Source: Paramarasmius palmivorus (Eukaryota > Basidiomycota > Agaricomycetes > Agaricales > Marasmiaceae). From it: a stretch of 64,000 nucleotides of DNA. Positions within the stretch are counted from its first letter, which is position 1; the number at the start of each line of letters is the position of its first letter. Shown piece by piece: positions 10,990 to 23,200 of the stretch. The stretch is from positions 186,001 through 250,000 of the forward strand of contig JAYKXP010000064.1 of the NCBI GenBank assembly GCA_037176845.1, written 5' to 3'. Under the pieces are notes generated by a model. It had not been told where the DNA came from, ran no database searches, and saw only the letters and a program-made list of their open reading frames with translations. The position numbers were made by a program, and so were the translations under genes.

Positions 10990-13060
10990 ACCTTCACCAT
11001 CGCTCCACGTACGTTCCACTTGGGTTCTGTAGGCTCTAGACTCTTCATATCTTTGCAAGCATGTCTGTAAGCCATGGAGCGTGTATCCTCCACCCCATCT
11101 AACCATGCAAGATCACAGAGCCCATTCTACCGTATCCTCCACAACTCTTGGATCGCTACCCTGATTCACCCCTCGACAACACAGTAGCTGCCACAGAGGA
11201 TATCGCTAGCCGCTGAACTCGCCGAAGTTTCAAACCTATTCACCTGGGAAAACCCAATGCAATTCATGGCTCCTCCAAAGACAGAGGTTTCGCGTCACAG
11301 GTGGTTGTAGCCCAACGTTGGCTGCGGTAGTGGATGGGGTTTCCTCAATTAGAAGCTTCGAAAGTGCGTATCTCACATCTACGACCTTGAGCTGTATTTC
11401 TAATTCATTGATGTAGTGTTCTCCTCAAAACGTCTGCCTCTATGTTCAATACAGATCAACCCTATGAACTCTTACCTGACCCTGCACGCAACATGCAGTT
11501 TTACTGCTTCCTCCCGCTACTTTGGTCACCTGGAAAGCTACAGCATACATTTCAACTACGCCTACTCTACATCTACTGTTACACGCAAATGCCCTGCTCG
11601 GTGCTCTCCAAGTGCTCTCCGACCTAATGCAAACCCGCTAATTGTTCCATGGGCTCCAAAGCTACCTACCAACCCTTGACTCTCAGCAACAACGGCTTGG
11701 GGCTTGAGGTAGCCAAACTTGTAGGCATGTACCTGCCTCTTTCATATCCATCACCTTCTAAATCTGTCTACCACACAGGTAGCCTTCTTTCTGTCTTATC
11801 GACCAACGAGTCGCGCCAGTCCAACAGGTATTACCTTTTCCCCTTCATTTTCTTACGTCAAGCATACTCTAATACATTCTTCACCGCTTGTTCTCAACAC
11901 CCCCCGAATACCCCCCACCTATATCATTCCCGATATGCTGTACCCAACGGGTAGACCGCAAAGGCAGCCTTACATATTGAAGATTGCTCTCCCCGAGTTC
12001 TGGAGCTATCTTAGTTGTTGTCGTCGATGCCGGGTGTTCCGTAGGCTGACCTTCGAGGAGAAGGTATGTCGAATTCATTTTACGGGCAATTTCCTGGATG
12101 TTGAGGGATTCTTAGGTGTTGCTCTAATACATTCCTATGCTCTAATGCATTCCTAGATTCTTCACCGCGTGTGCTCAACGCCCCCGAACACCCCCTGCCT
12201 ATATCACTCCCGCCGGCCTTGCCTCTGATCTACCTCTGGATTCAATACCTTCCCAATATGCTGCACACAACGGATAGGGTGCAAAGGCAGCTCTACTCAT
12301 CGATGATTTCGTTCCCTGAGTTTCAGGGCTACCTCAGCTATTGTCGTCGATGCCGGCTGCTCCGTAGGCTCACGTTCGAGGAGAAGGTATGTAGAATCAA
12401 TTTACGGTCGTTTTCTCTAACGTCAGGGGCTTCTTAGGTGTTCTCAGGTCCGCTATGAGGTTGGTAAATGGCGTCTCTGGTCTATATCAATCATATCTCC
12501 CTTTGGAATGATCGTTTCAAGTGGTAGCACAGGTTTTCTTAGGTTTTTAAGCGACGAGTTTGCACTAACGATTATCCTAGTGCTTGAATTACTCCATATC
12601 ACTACTTTAAATGAACCCGTTCGCTTCAAAAGTCTATATTTCAACGCTGCAGTATCCGGCCTATTGTCCCAGGCAAGCGTTCCTCCTCGTTGTACGCGAC
12701 AATGAGATACTGACACATAACGCAGGGGTGTTATTCATCGATCCTCAGCTCAATTGAAGATCCCACAGGAACCCGACACTGTGGTACCTCGTGTATCGAT
12801 ACATCAAGGAACCAGCTAGCTGCAAAGCTGACTCCGAGTAGCCTTCTCGCAGACTCAACGGACGTGATCTTGACGCAGACCTCTTCACAGGAAAAGTCGT
12901 TGAGGTACGTCTCTCGCGTTGTAGTGGAATGTTCTAACAGATCCTTTACTTTTTCAGGTACATTAATTGAATCCTTCTCTTACCTGTCCGCCGTATCACC
13001 TCGTGTTCACCATACACAATCAGTGGTATCAGAAGACCGGACACGAGGTTGACGCGTGAA
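10990..13060 (+). pseudogene. Unrecognised gene family H, copy I (degenerate)
   Basis: A plus-strand region homologous to 14560-16380. Recognisable coding pieces are LPEFWSYLSCCRRCR (about 11990-12045) and its tandem duplicate FPEFQGYLSYCRRCR (about 12305-12360), each followed by RRLTFEEK and a GTATGT donor. The tail at about 12957-13040 corresponds to the last exon of copy II but has an in-frame stop just after V-H and a deletion. I do not recognise the family. The internal duplication plus the broken last exon suggest a pseudogene. Confidence 0.45.
11873..12440 (+). repeat. Tandem duplication of one exon and its flanks
   Basis: Unit 1 (11873-12119) and unit 2 (12156-12440) share ATTCTTCACCGC at the start, the exon ending TTCGAGGAGAAGGTATGT and the GGNTTCTTAGGTG tail. 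A third, more diverged unit is at 15389-15675 in copy II. Confidence 0.7.
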
Positions 13061-14555
13061 CTCCTTTTAATTTCCGCCTTGACTCCAGTGTAGATCGAGC
13101 GAAGGTGTGTAGCATGTTTCGGTGATTAAATCGCAGCGCTAAGGTGACTTTCACAGACGTTTTACGCAGGTGATGTTCTTTGGTTATCCGCCTTGCCTGT
13201 ATAACATTCATGAATATATTTCGGCCTTTTCGTTTCAAAAGAACATGCGTGAAATCTTCTCAACAACGCGTTCTGTGAATGCTGAGCAATGAGCGACTTG
13301 ACATCGGTATGCGAGCCGCAAACAATGACCTTAGAAGCTAATCCAAGACTGGAGCATACACAAGTGAAGCATGTTCTCAATGACCAAACATTGGTATTTG
13401 GACAACGATTTGATACCAATTACAAGCAACGTATATATACCAACTTTTCTGTTACATGGCATCCGCCGACACTAATACTGGATTTCCTGAAGGGAAATAA
13501 GTATAATACCAATACCGAGAACGACAGCACGTACATTGAGAGCCAAGGATGACTATCGAGTGTCAACCTCGATACCGTTTCTGCAACTCCTCCGATTGAT
13601 CTAGAAATGACCCTGTTTGACGTCGAAGCGCACCACTATCGAGCGTGCTAAACAGTTATCCAGAGTTGAGGGTTGTGCCGGCGAAGATCTTTCAGTGGTT
13701 TCGGGTCAGAGGGGACGATGTTCGAGTGTGGCCAGGATCGGGCGATCTGGTCTTCTGTGGCTTGAAGAATGACAGAACACGTTTCTTTCGCTAAGGCTGA
13801 AGATTTGAGAGAGCGTTTAGAGTACATGGCAGAGCATGCCGCTTGGCCATCGGCCGTCAATGGAGAACCGTTTTGAGAGGACTGTGCAGTCGGATATTGA
13901 GGATGGTAGCTGTGCGAGTTGCTGAAAGTTCAGATAGTAGTTCGGATGAATAACGTTTTCGATAGAAGGGACAGGTGTTGAGCGCATGGAATGACACACG
14001 AGAGTGGACGAGATGTTGTGACGAAAGTGAGGATGTAGACATGTGTGTGCGTTGCCTTGGATTAGGAGCGTTCAGTCGACCCTGCAAAGACTCCCTGTCG
14101 TCGCGAATCCGATGGAACAGTATGACTGTGGTTGGATTGAATAAGGTTGGATCGGACGAGGGTTTCAGCTACGGCATCAGAGATACACTGGTGGCTTGCT
14201 GCATACAAGACATGGATGAGTGATGCATTCAAATAGTAGAGTCCCTGTACTACTGACTGTGAGCCTGTGATAAGATGAACCCAAGATGAACCAACCATAG
14301 AGTACATATCCTTTGAGTAGGTCCACCGTGTCTTGTTTGTTGCTTGCCAGTTTGATGATATACTCCTTGTGCAGGTATGCTCTTGCAAAACATTGAATCC
14401 GAGTGAGCTCGTCGTTGACGCGTTGACGAAGGCTTCAGTTTGTTTGTCGGCACCAGATATAGCTACACAGGTTAGGGTTAGCATTTACGCCGACAAAACT
14501 CCGCTCACTTGACCCGAGAATTTTTATAGCCAAGCCGCGTAGCTTTCCTTTCAAC
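13061..14555. other. No supported gene
   Basis: Between the two family-H copies. Several minus-strand open frames (13648-13860, 14062-14484) have protein-like composition but no motif and no conserved splice sites, so I leave them unannotated. Confidence 0.35.
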
Positions 14556-14559
14556 GACA

Positions 14560-16380
14560 ACTTCCATCCTCGCTCCACGGTTGCCCTATTTCTTGCTTGT
14601 CTCTTTGCAAATTCCCAGTCTGTAAGTAACCCAACACTCCATCTAACCCGTAAATTGAATAATCACAAATCTAACATCCCGCAGATTTGCTCTTTAGCTC
14701 GGCTCGTAGACGACTCGACTACTACTAAGTGTCTATGACAAGGTTTTGATTCCCTGCAAAATTTCGACATGCTCATCCGGAGGCTAGCCCCTTTTTGGCC
14801 CATTCACGAGCATCGGTGTCGGGTGCAGAAGTGTTAGCGATACGTTGGCTGGGGTACTGGAAACTGAACGATGGGGTATTTCGTGATGAGACCCAAGGTG
14901 CGTGTTCAGCATCCCTTATACAGTCTCAACACATCTTCTTAACCCAGCTCTTTAGCTTCCCCCCTACAAGGAACTCGCCTCTACGACATAGTCGCCGCAA
15001 CACTTGTAATCTGTCCAGCACGACCCTAGGCCGATCTTTTACCTCTCTCCCACTACCTTGAGAGGAAAACGTCCATAGAGACCCTCTCGATACGGCTCAG
15101 TAACATCTCTTGAGCGAAGCAAACGCCGTGGCAACCACTTTCCGAAGCAAACATTCCATGTTCCATGGCACCAAACCCTCGACCCACAATCACCGGCAAA
15201 GCCAACCTAGAGGCTTCATACCGCCGGCCGCACTAGTAAAGTCATATTTCCCTCACGTCCTTCGCTTTCTGACCCTTCCGCCCCCTCTCACAGCTACATG
15301 TTACAATCCACCTCCGCTATCAAAGCCTTAAAGATATTCCTCTTCTACTATCGTTTTTCTTCCCCTAAACACATTCCAATACCTCTCTAGATTCACCACC
15401 TCTCGTCCTCAACACCCCCGAGGTCACCCCGAACATATCATTCCCGCCGCCCCTACCCCCAACCTACCCTCGAGTTGAATACCTTCCCAAGTGGCTACAC
15501 TCAGCGGACAGACCTCAAAAGCAGCCTAACGGATAAAGGACTATGCTCCTACACTTTCACGGACTCTCTGTCTGTGATGGTCATTGCCGGCCGCTCTGTG
15601 GGTTCGACCTTCGAGAAGAAGGTATATCGACTTCGTTTTTCGGTGGATTTAGCGGATGCTGAGTGCTTTATAGGTCTTATCAACCATGCTGTGATGTCGG
15701 GAAATGGCCTGCTCAGTCTATCTCAGGCTATTTCTCTATGTGATACCCGTTTTGGATAGCGTTAGAGGTAAACGTTTTTCGTCGATTTCTTGGCAAGGTA
15801 GATGTTCTAATACATCTTAGACGTCATCTACACCCTACATCCTTGCCTCGGATCGACTTGCACGCCTCAAAAACACCGTATACGCCAACAAGGTTTTGGT
15901 GCCCAATCCGTCATCACAGGTAAGCGTTTCCTTGTAACGCGCAGCATTTAGGTACTGAAACATCACCCCAGCTTTCTATCCATCGATTATAGACTCATTC
16001 CAGATACCTAATAATAGGTCAATGCGTTATTTTCACGCTAGGGGCAAATCGTCGAAACGACACGCCTTCTTGCTGGCCCAACGGACGCTATCCCAGATAT
16101 CCTACGCTTCTCTTCATGCCGCGAAGGCTTTCCGTCAGCTAGCTATGTTACTAAGGTACGTCTCATACCTCTCATTCCGCATTGAACTGTTCTGACAGAC
16201 GCTTGGCTATTCTAGGTGCATCAATTAACTGCTTCTGTATATGAAGTCAACAAACACTGCGCTCCCTTTCTGCCATATCACCGTGTGTTCATGAGTTTAC
16301 CTCACTGGTATCGGAAGGCCAAGCACAACACTGCGCGAGAATACTATATCGTACGGTCATGGTCCTGTGGTCTGAAATAA
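14560..16380 (+). pseudogene. Unrecognised gene family H, copy II
   Basis: Second copy of the unrecognised family. Three successive exons splice cleanly: 15824-15919 (ILASDRLARLKNTVYANK), a piece near 15975-16010, 16042-16155 (IVETTRLLAGPTDAIPDILR) and 16216-16380 (QLTASVYEVNKHCAPFLPYH, ending TAA). Upstream, 15475-15530 reads EYLPKWLHSADRPQKQ, matching copy I, but is followed by an in-frame TAA. The 5' half therefore looks broken while the 3' exons stay open. No function can be assigned. Confidence 0.45.
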
Positions 16381-16631
16381 AGCGGGTAAATGAAAAATTT
16401 GTCGCCGAAACTGATCCTCCGAATGTGCATCCACATAATCGCTGAGATCAAGGTCTCAAATAATCTTCCGATTTGTCTTACCTTACCAGGCCTCGGTTGG
16501 AACTTTCCCGCGACGACATCTTGCGAAATCGTCAACGACTTGAGTCAGAAATCGAGATGTAGCCCATTATTTTGTTTGGATTTCCGACAGTCCTCTGAGA
16601 AGTCCAAACCCACAAAAAGATGAGGATCGAT

Positions 16632-16934
16632 TCAAATTTTAGGTGATAGATACATTGTGTTCGTTACATGACATCCGCTATACATGCTTCGATAGTGATA
16701 CGCCATGTCCTTCAAACCTATCAAATTAATCAGCATACCAAAAACAACTATCAGCAAATAGTAAATGCCCGGTGCTGTGAACCTCATCACCAAAACAAAG
16801 CGAGGGGTCATAGACACGACAGAACGCGGTTTGAACTTCATCAGTGACGAGTTCCACGGCTCACTTGTCATTACTGTTCTTGAAGATTGGAAACGAAGAT
16901 GAGCTTGTGCCCCCGTCGTATCTCCCCACACCAT
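16632..16934 (-). pseudogene. Membrane-protein fragment
   Basis: Open frame with a strong hydrophobic segment (GIYYLLIVVFGMLINLIGL, about 16770-16715) after a short basic stretch. This resembles a late transmembrane segment of basidiomycete seven-TM proteins. There is no start exon or family signature around it. It sits just downstream of the DUF6534-type relic in the same orientation and could be part of a decayed neighbour. Confidence 0.35.
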
Positions 16935-16979
16935 GTATAGATCCCTTATAGAGTTATATTTACCGCCTTATTTCAACCT

Positions 16980-17770
16980 ATGAGTGGCCCAAAGGCAAAC
17001 GACGAACCTTGGTATCGATAACTAAACATTCCATTGGAGGATTCATCGATGCAATTGCAGTACTTCCAACAGCCTGAAAAGCCCCAAGCTCCACACTTTC
17101 CATGCTGATGGTGATAGTTGCAGAGCTGTCGAGTGACTTGCGCAGTTGAGGCTGGATCGATAATTAGAAGTACGAAGGATCACAAGTTTAAAAGTCCAAC
17201 GAATGTTGACAGCAGTGAACTGGTATACACTGCATACGGATGATTCAGATGGTGAGTTCTCGAATGGTCGCTGCCCACGTACGGTTTGCGATGTTCACGA
17301 AGACCGAGGCATACACGAAGTTACGAATATCCAGACTAAGCTTAACGGTGATTGTAAAATATAGCTGTCAGAGATAGCGGAAGTACGCACACATATCATG
17401 ACAGTGATACTAGTGACGCTGCCGATGGGCCGAGGAGTTGTAGGATTGGCCACAGTACTATTTGAGAGCAACTTGCCTTATCAGCGCACCGTGTATATAC
17501 GATCAGTTTATTGATAAGCGTGTTTGTCCTGCCAACGAAATCGTCAAGGTCTTAGGCGTCGAGTTGCATCGAAACTCATAGGCTTACCTCTTAATACCGC
17601 TGCGGCCTTTGTGAAGATAGTATGACAACGCCAAAGCACACGATACATCACAGGCCGCAAAAAGCGAGAACTCGGCATACATGATTCGCTATCCACACAT
17701 CAGGTAAGCGACTATTATGACTGCGAAGAGTACAAATTTCTAACCCCTAACCCCATTCACTGTTCTGCAT
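16980..17770 (-). pseudogene. DUF6534-type membrane protein relic, copy D
   Basis: The only clear landmark is at about 17540-17480, where the minus strand reads NTLINKLIVYT followed by GALI-like sequence with about 9 nt missing. The other copies read an unbroken DSLINKLIIYTVNNGALT at this point. No N-terminal exon (LYG-TCLQ) remains. It is the most decayed of the four copies. Confidence 0.5.
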
Positions 17771-17789
17771 TGTTTCATGCAGAACAGTG

Positions 17790-18340
17790 AATGGCTTGTC
17801 CTCGAAGCAATCTCCATAGCCGGAAGAGCTTGGCCTTGCCTATCGGCACCACAGATTTGAGGTTGAAATCGTCGGTGCTATGTATCTGGTGCTGTGCCGG
17901 AGGAGACGGGAGCTATAGTGTAGGGTTCGGAGAAGAAGAGGTAGAAGCTCCTCATAGGGGGAGGAAGGCGTACGAATGCTGAAGTGGAGCGGTTTGTTGA
18001 TGTGAGTCGGGGTTCTTCATGGGTGATGTTGCGAGGTAGCTATGGGTCTGGAGGCAGCTGTAGGTCTTGTTGCGGCAGGGAAAAGACGGGGAGTCGAGAG
18101 AAGAAAGCTGAGAGGTAGAGCTTTGGCTGAGACCGGCTTGAGATGAGCCGTCGTCGTGGGTTGGCGTGGGCGATGTAGTGATGGGAAGGCCTAAGGCGTA
18201 CCAATTCCTGGGGCATTTGACAGAACCGACAGGAATATTGTTAATTTTGTAGTAATTGAGTACTACCTTTACGATTCTTAAGTGCCAGGGTGTGAAATAG
18301 CAAAGTCAGACAAAGCGTTACGAATCACCGGATACTTCAC
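17790..18340. other. No supported gene
   Basis: A G-rich plus strand with one short open frame (17791-17982), no motif and no homologue elsewhere in the window that I could find. Confidence 0.35.
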
Positions 18341-18341
18341 C

Positions 18342-19783
18342 ATGGTCTCAGAAAATTTCCAACCGAGCATCCGTGCTGAAATTCTCCAGAAGTGCGCCTT
18401 TGTATTGTATATTTCAGATCGTAAGTCCTTCGAGGTATAAGCATTCGCGTAAAGTCAATGTCCATCGAGGTGGTTGTTGGTGAAGATGAAGCATCCAAGT
18501 TTGTTTGTTGTAGCCAAATACAGCAAGTTGGGGTTAGGGTCAAATCGAGCTTTTCTTGGCTCCTTCCTCCGTCAACTATCATGCGATGGGAACTCAAGTT
18601 CAATAAATAAAGTCTCAATCATCAAAACCATTTTCTACTTTTTCTCACAGACGCAGTCTTTGGCGTACCAGGATAGAGGCACGGTTTCTGGGCTATTGAT
18701 CGGAGTGTCGGAGATGTACACGAGATTGAAGTCAAGGTCTATGGTGCGTTTGTGGTTAACGTCTTTTTTCTTACTTTACTGGAGTGCTGACTGTTTCTTG
18801 TATAGACTGAGCTTTCGGTAGAAACACATCCCTATATCGCACGTCGACATCGTTATCCCTGTCACTGGACATGCCCAATGACCTTTTTGTTTGTTGCCAC
18901 TAATACACCCCACCGACCGTATTACCGTCCCAGACGGACAAACCCAAACAATATCCTACGACTCTCTCCCCACAAAGCGTTGTCGTCTCCCTGCTTCATC
19001 CAAGGCCCGAAAACATCGGGTCACGCGTCGCAGGCAGTGTCGCTGGTTCTCGTTGCGTTAGCTGCGTAGGGGTATAAGAAGTGGAAGCCAAAGCTATAGA
19101 GGCACTTGATGGAATCTTTTATTTTGATAGGGGGCATGAGTCAAAGACCGGGGGTGAGGGCGTTCTGAGTGCGTGTTTCTCTTCACCTTCGCTTTGACTA
19201 ATACTAACAACACGCAATAGGTAGGAGAGACCCATCATGGGCCCCAGTCCTTCCCTAAATCCTCATCGACGATACCGAAGACGACGGGATCAGCGGCCGA
19301 CTCAACGCCACGTCTATCGCTCCCCGTACCCTTTCTTCCCTGTACACAAACATCCACCATACCACCGCCACCTCAGTCGTCTACCATGATTGACACCATC
19401 ATCATCTGAACCAGCCAGCTCCGTATGGTCCTTCGTCTCATACGTATTACCCCAACGCAAACGGCAATGGGAGGAGGCTATCTACCTCGACACCATTGGA
19501 CACCCAATCTCAGTCAAACTACTCCCAACCATCTGGATCGGCTTCGCACAGACATCAACAGAGGCTTGCGGTGGCGAATCAAGATGAGGAGTCTGGGGAA
19601 CTACACCCTGCGTATCTAGCCGAAGGACTATTGGGGCATCGGGATGCGGGGCCTGCAAGGAATGAGATTCCGCCTACTTATGAGTCGATTTCGTCGAATA
19701 TGCCGAGTAGGGGAAATAGGGATATTAGAGGTGGTGGAGGCGGAGAAGCAGGGGAAGGGAGTGGTACAGGAGAGAGGGATTAG
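18342..19783 (+). pseudogene. Single-pass membrane protein family G, copy G1 (decayed)
   Basis: The plus-strand ATG at 18342 opens MVSENFQPSIRAEILQK, followed by a GTAAGT donor at about 18421 and further exon-like pieces to about 18740. The ectodomain end reads TDRITVPDGQTQTISYDS (about 18914-18970). The frame then shifts before a weak SRVAGSVAG stretch that corresponds to the membrane anchor of G2. The cytoplasmic tail survives near 19600-19780 with AYLAEGLLGHRDAGPA and EIPPTYESI, a PPxY-type motif. This layout (beta-rich ectodomain, one TM, PPxY tail) is common in agaricomycete surface proteins of unknown role. The frame break suggests a pseudogene. Confidence 0.45.
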
Positions 19784-19987
19784 AACGAGAGGAGATGAAA
19801 ATAACTTTCCAGTGTACCGACCGATCGTTACTTTACTGACTCTGACACTTCTTCTCTGCATACGATTTCTTTACGCGCCACGTTTTTACTTATGCCTATG
19901 AACACTTCCTTTAGCATCTAGAGTACGAATGAAAAACTTTCATGTTCCATTCCACCATAGGTCCAATGAGAAGTCAAGATTCCAATC

Positions 19988-20070
19988 TCCGTTATGGCTC
20001 ATTCGACAAGCAAGGTCATACAACTATATATAAGAGCGCGATAGCCCAGGGTTCCATTCCCTGTGATATA
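19988..20070 (+). pseudogene. tRNA-Glu pseudogene
   Basis: Starts TCCGTTATGG and contains GAGCGCGATAGCCCAGGGTT and ATTCCCT, matching the 3' half of the intact tRNA-Glu at 42081. The anticodon region and the 3' acceptor strand (GTGATAT instead of TAACGGA) are lost. It lies in the same position relative to gene G1 as the real tRNA does to G2, so it is the decayed partner in a segmental duplication. Confidence 0.72.
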
Positions 20071-20252
20071 ATCTTCCAGGGGAAGCACTCTTTCCAAGCT
20101 CTACTGTAATGATTGATTTGGCCCGGGGGTTACACCTACCTCAAATGGAAGCTTGAAGTTCATCAACAGATGGCTATGGAATCGCCATTGTCGATATAAC
20201 AATACATCTAGTAGCATTCCCGTTTTTATACCGCAAGTATTTCTTCGAGAAA

Positions 20253-23200
20253 TCAAACTATTTTCTCCGCCTCCACAGCATTAATTTGCGCCTGCCGAGA
20301 AGAAGGTATTTCCGATCCACTGCCATCCAACTCCGAGTCATCCCTGAAATCGATGGAATACAACTGAGACCTTTGTGTATCCTGACCACTTGAAGTTGAC
20401 CGAAACTGCAGCGTCGAGACCTGTTGGTACACACTGTCTATAGACTCTCCCATTGCAGCACGGACGATAATAAGTGTGGGTGCGATCCCCTAAACGCGGA
20501 TGAGGGTCTTATCCACGCGATATGACTTAAAAGCGTGGGGACCTACCGCAGCTTGCCAACCCACGGGACTAAGATCTACTGGAACGGCACCAGATGCATC
20601 GGGATCGATGGTGTACCCAATGACAACTTGTACGATGACTGCAAGGGGATACAGTACACCGGATTCAAGGCTAGATAGACGGTCCTGATTAAAATTCGAC
20701 GCATCGGTATGGGAGAGAAGGTAGTTACGCAGAAGGAAAGGGACGGAACAAGGTCGGGGAGATGATGGTGGTTGAAGGAAGAGAAGTTGATGCCGGAATT
20801 TGATGCGGAAAATGTTTGACAAGTAAACGGATTGAACGCGGAGCCTCGGAGATAATGGGCGCTAAGCGTTCAACAGTGTTGACCAGGATTACCAAAAATG
20901 GTAACACGGTCCGCTCTCAAGACCTGATTGCCGAATATGGAAGGTACGAGTTGTTGGGACGTCGAACTTGTTGGAATTAGGGCAGAGCCTTCCCGTAGGA
21001 ATATCCCTAAGATAAAGCTGTTAGTAGACACTAGTATATCTCTAGTATATAGGAAAATACTTAGCTAAGAGAAAGCTTGACTCTCCGAAGTGCGATTAAG
21101 GTAATTGCAAAGGGTACGTTGTGTTTGATACCTAACTCAAGTATCAGTTACAAAACGGTAAGTACTCACTCACTATGATTCTGACGCTTGTCAGAAGGTC
21201 TCTTGACAGTTATCACTCGAAGATGATGGGGGAAAGAGAAAAGATGAATTGATACGATAAACTTGGCCAGTCCGTCTTATAAGACGATCATACAAAGCCC
21301 AGAACAACATAAAGTCAACAAAATAAAATAGAAACAGTCAAACGCAGACCAGTATCTAAGAGACCATGCACGTAGCAAATTGGTGACATCTGCTAACATC
21401 TCAACTCGATCAGGTACGTCGTTCACTTCCCACACTGAGCACCAACTAACCATAGCACATAATTTTAAGACGTAGGGTGTTGCCTGGCTCAACCCCCATG
21501 TGCGTAGGCTTCGCTGATAGTCGAGTGAACTTCGTCCATCTTGAGTGATCCGCTCGCTTCTGTCGTAAGTAGAGAAAAATAGACTGATCAGTAACAAAGT
21601 AAATGAAATAAAGGAGACATGAGTTGGTTGGTTTCAGAACCGGAATCGATGATGAATGAGTTGACCATAGGGTAGAACTGCGACAAATGAGGAACCTAAG
21701 TTAAATGAGCTAGTGAGTATATCAAGGTGAATAATAAAGGGTCTTTAGATTGTCAAGGGTCTGATCAAAGTCTCGAGGAATATACCGATGAAAGAACTCG
21801 GCATACAACTCTCCGTCAGGTATCCACCAATTCATCTCCTGTTGAACGAGTTTATGAAACTCCTGAGTCGGTAAGCTCCATCGTTCTCTAAGGTCGTCCC
21901 ACCACCACCATTTGGCTACGATCTGCTCATATAGTGATGAAGGATTATCCATGAATACTTCGAGTCCGGTGGATTTGTGTGTAAGATACTTCGCAAATGG
22001 ACCAAACGGTTTGAAAGGAGCTGTATAGGAGAGGAATTGTCGAGGAGTCCATGGTTCTTTGTTGGTACGATAGCGGATAGGGATAGATTGTGTGCGGAAA
22101 TACTCCTGAATCTCAGGCCATGTCAACATTTCGTCTCGGCGCCAAACATATGCGTTGATGATGATAGGTGTGGAGTTACGAAGGTAGGAGAATTCGGTAG
22201 GATGCTCGTAGTGATATGGAATTGAGAAGGTGAGTTTCTTGTATCCATGATAGGGAAATCCGACTCGGCAGGTCTTCGACCCAGTACGGACCCATGTCTC
22301 GAAGTTGTGAACAGAGTCAAAGATGCCACTGTACATTTCATAGGAGGGAGCTAGATGTTGACTGGTTTGGATTGTGAAATTGTGAAGTCGGGTGACATAG
22401 AATGGGGTGATGAAATAGCGATTATCTTCATAGTTTGGTCGTCCGTTAACGTCCCAAAGTCGTCGTGCTACACGGCCTTGAAAATCGTCGAGTGGAAGAT
22501 GAAATGTATTGGATAAGAAGCTGAAATCTCCTTGTTGAAGGAAGGAGTAGCAGGCGGTATTGGTAATTGCTGCTTGGGAGACTGGTAGAGTAGGGTATCC
22601 TGAAGTCATATTAACGCAGAGACGCTCAAAGTAGGAATGAAAAAGAGTTGAACTTATCAAAATAATTTAAAGATAGGGTGTTCTAGACAATTTTCCATAG
22701 GAGGTTAGACCCTAAGGATGGTGAATCAGTATTAAATGAAGCAAGAAAGTGATCGGTGCAAAGTGTGGGGTTGGGTCAAAGAAACAGAGGTGAGACTTGA
22801 GCATGGGAAAATAATCAAGAACTTAGCGGAATGATACTGATGAATAGGAGACCGAAAATGGAGATGAATCTTCGTTTGAAAGCATAGACTTGATCAATTG
22901 ATCTGCAATGTCTTTGCGATAACCAGGGTTCTGGAGTGCTGCGCTTGAAGATGAAGGATTGAGAGATGTTCGAAGTGTTTGATTGTCGGGTCGATAAAAG
23001 AATAGTCGAAGTTGGCGTATGTTGACATGACCTTGAAGTACTGCACCGCTAAGTTCTCGGAGAATAAAGGAATCGTGAGCTCGCTTCTCATGAATGATGT
23101 ACGGACCTGCATATGTCCATTTTCCCTTATCACCCTTTGTCTCATCGAACTGAGACTCTCGAAGCCATACATACATTCCGACTTCGAAGTCCTGGAAATC

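Noticed and set aside
16216..16380. Tyrosinase copper site in HCAPFLPYHR
   Set aside because: The FLPYHR stretch recalls tyrosinase FLPWHR, but the other copper histidines and flanking motifs are absent in both copies.
21722..22660. Envelope gene in the retrotransposon
   Set aside because: Position fits, but there is no signal peptide, transmembrane segment or cysteine framework, so I kept it as an unknown ORF.
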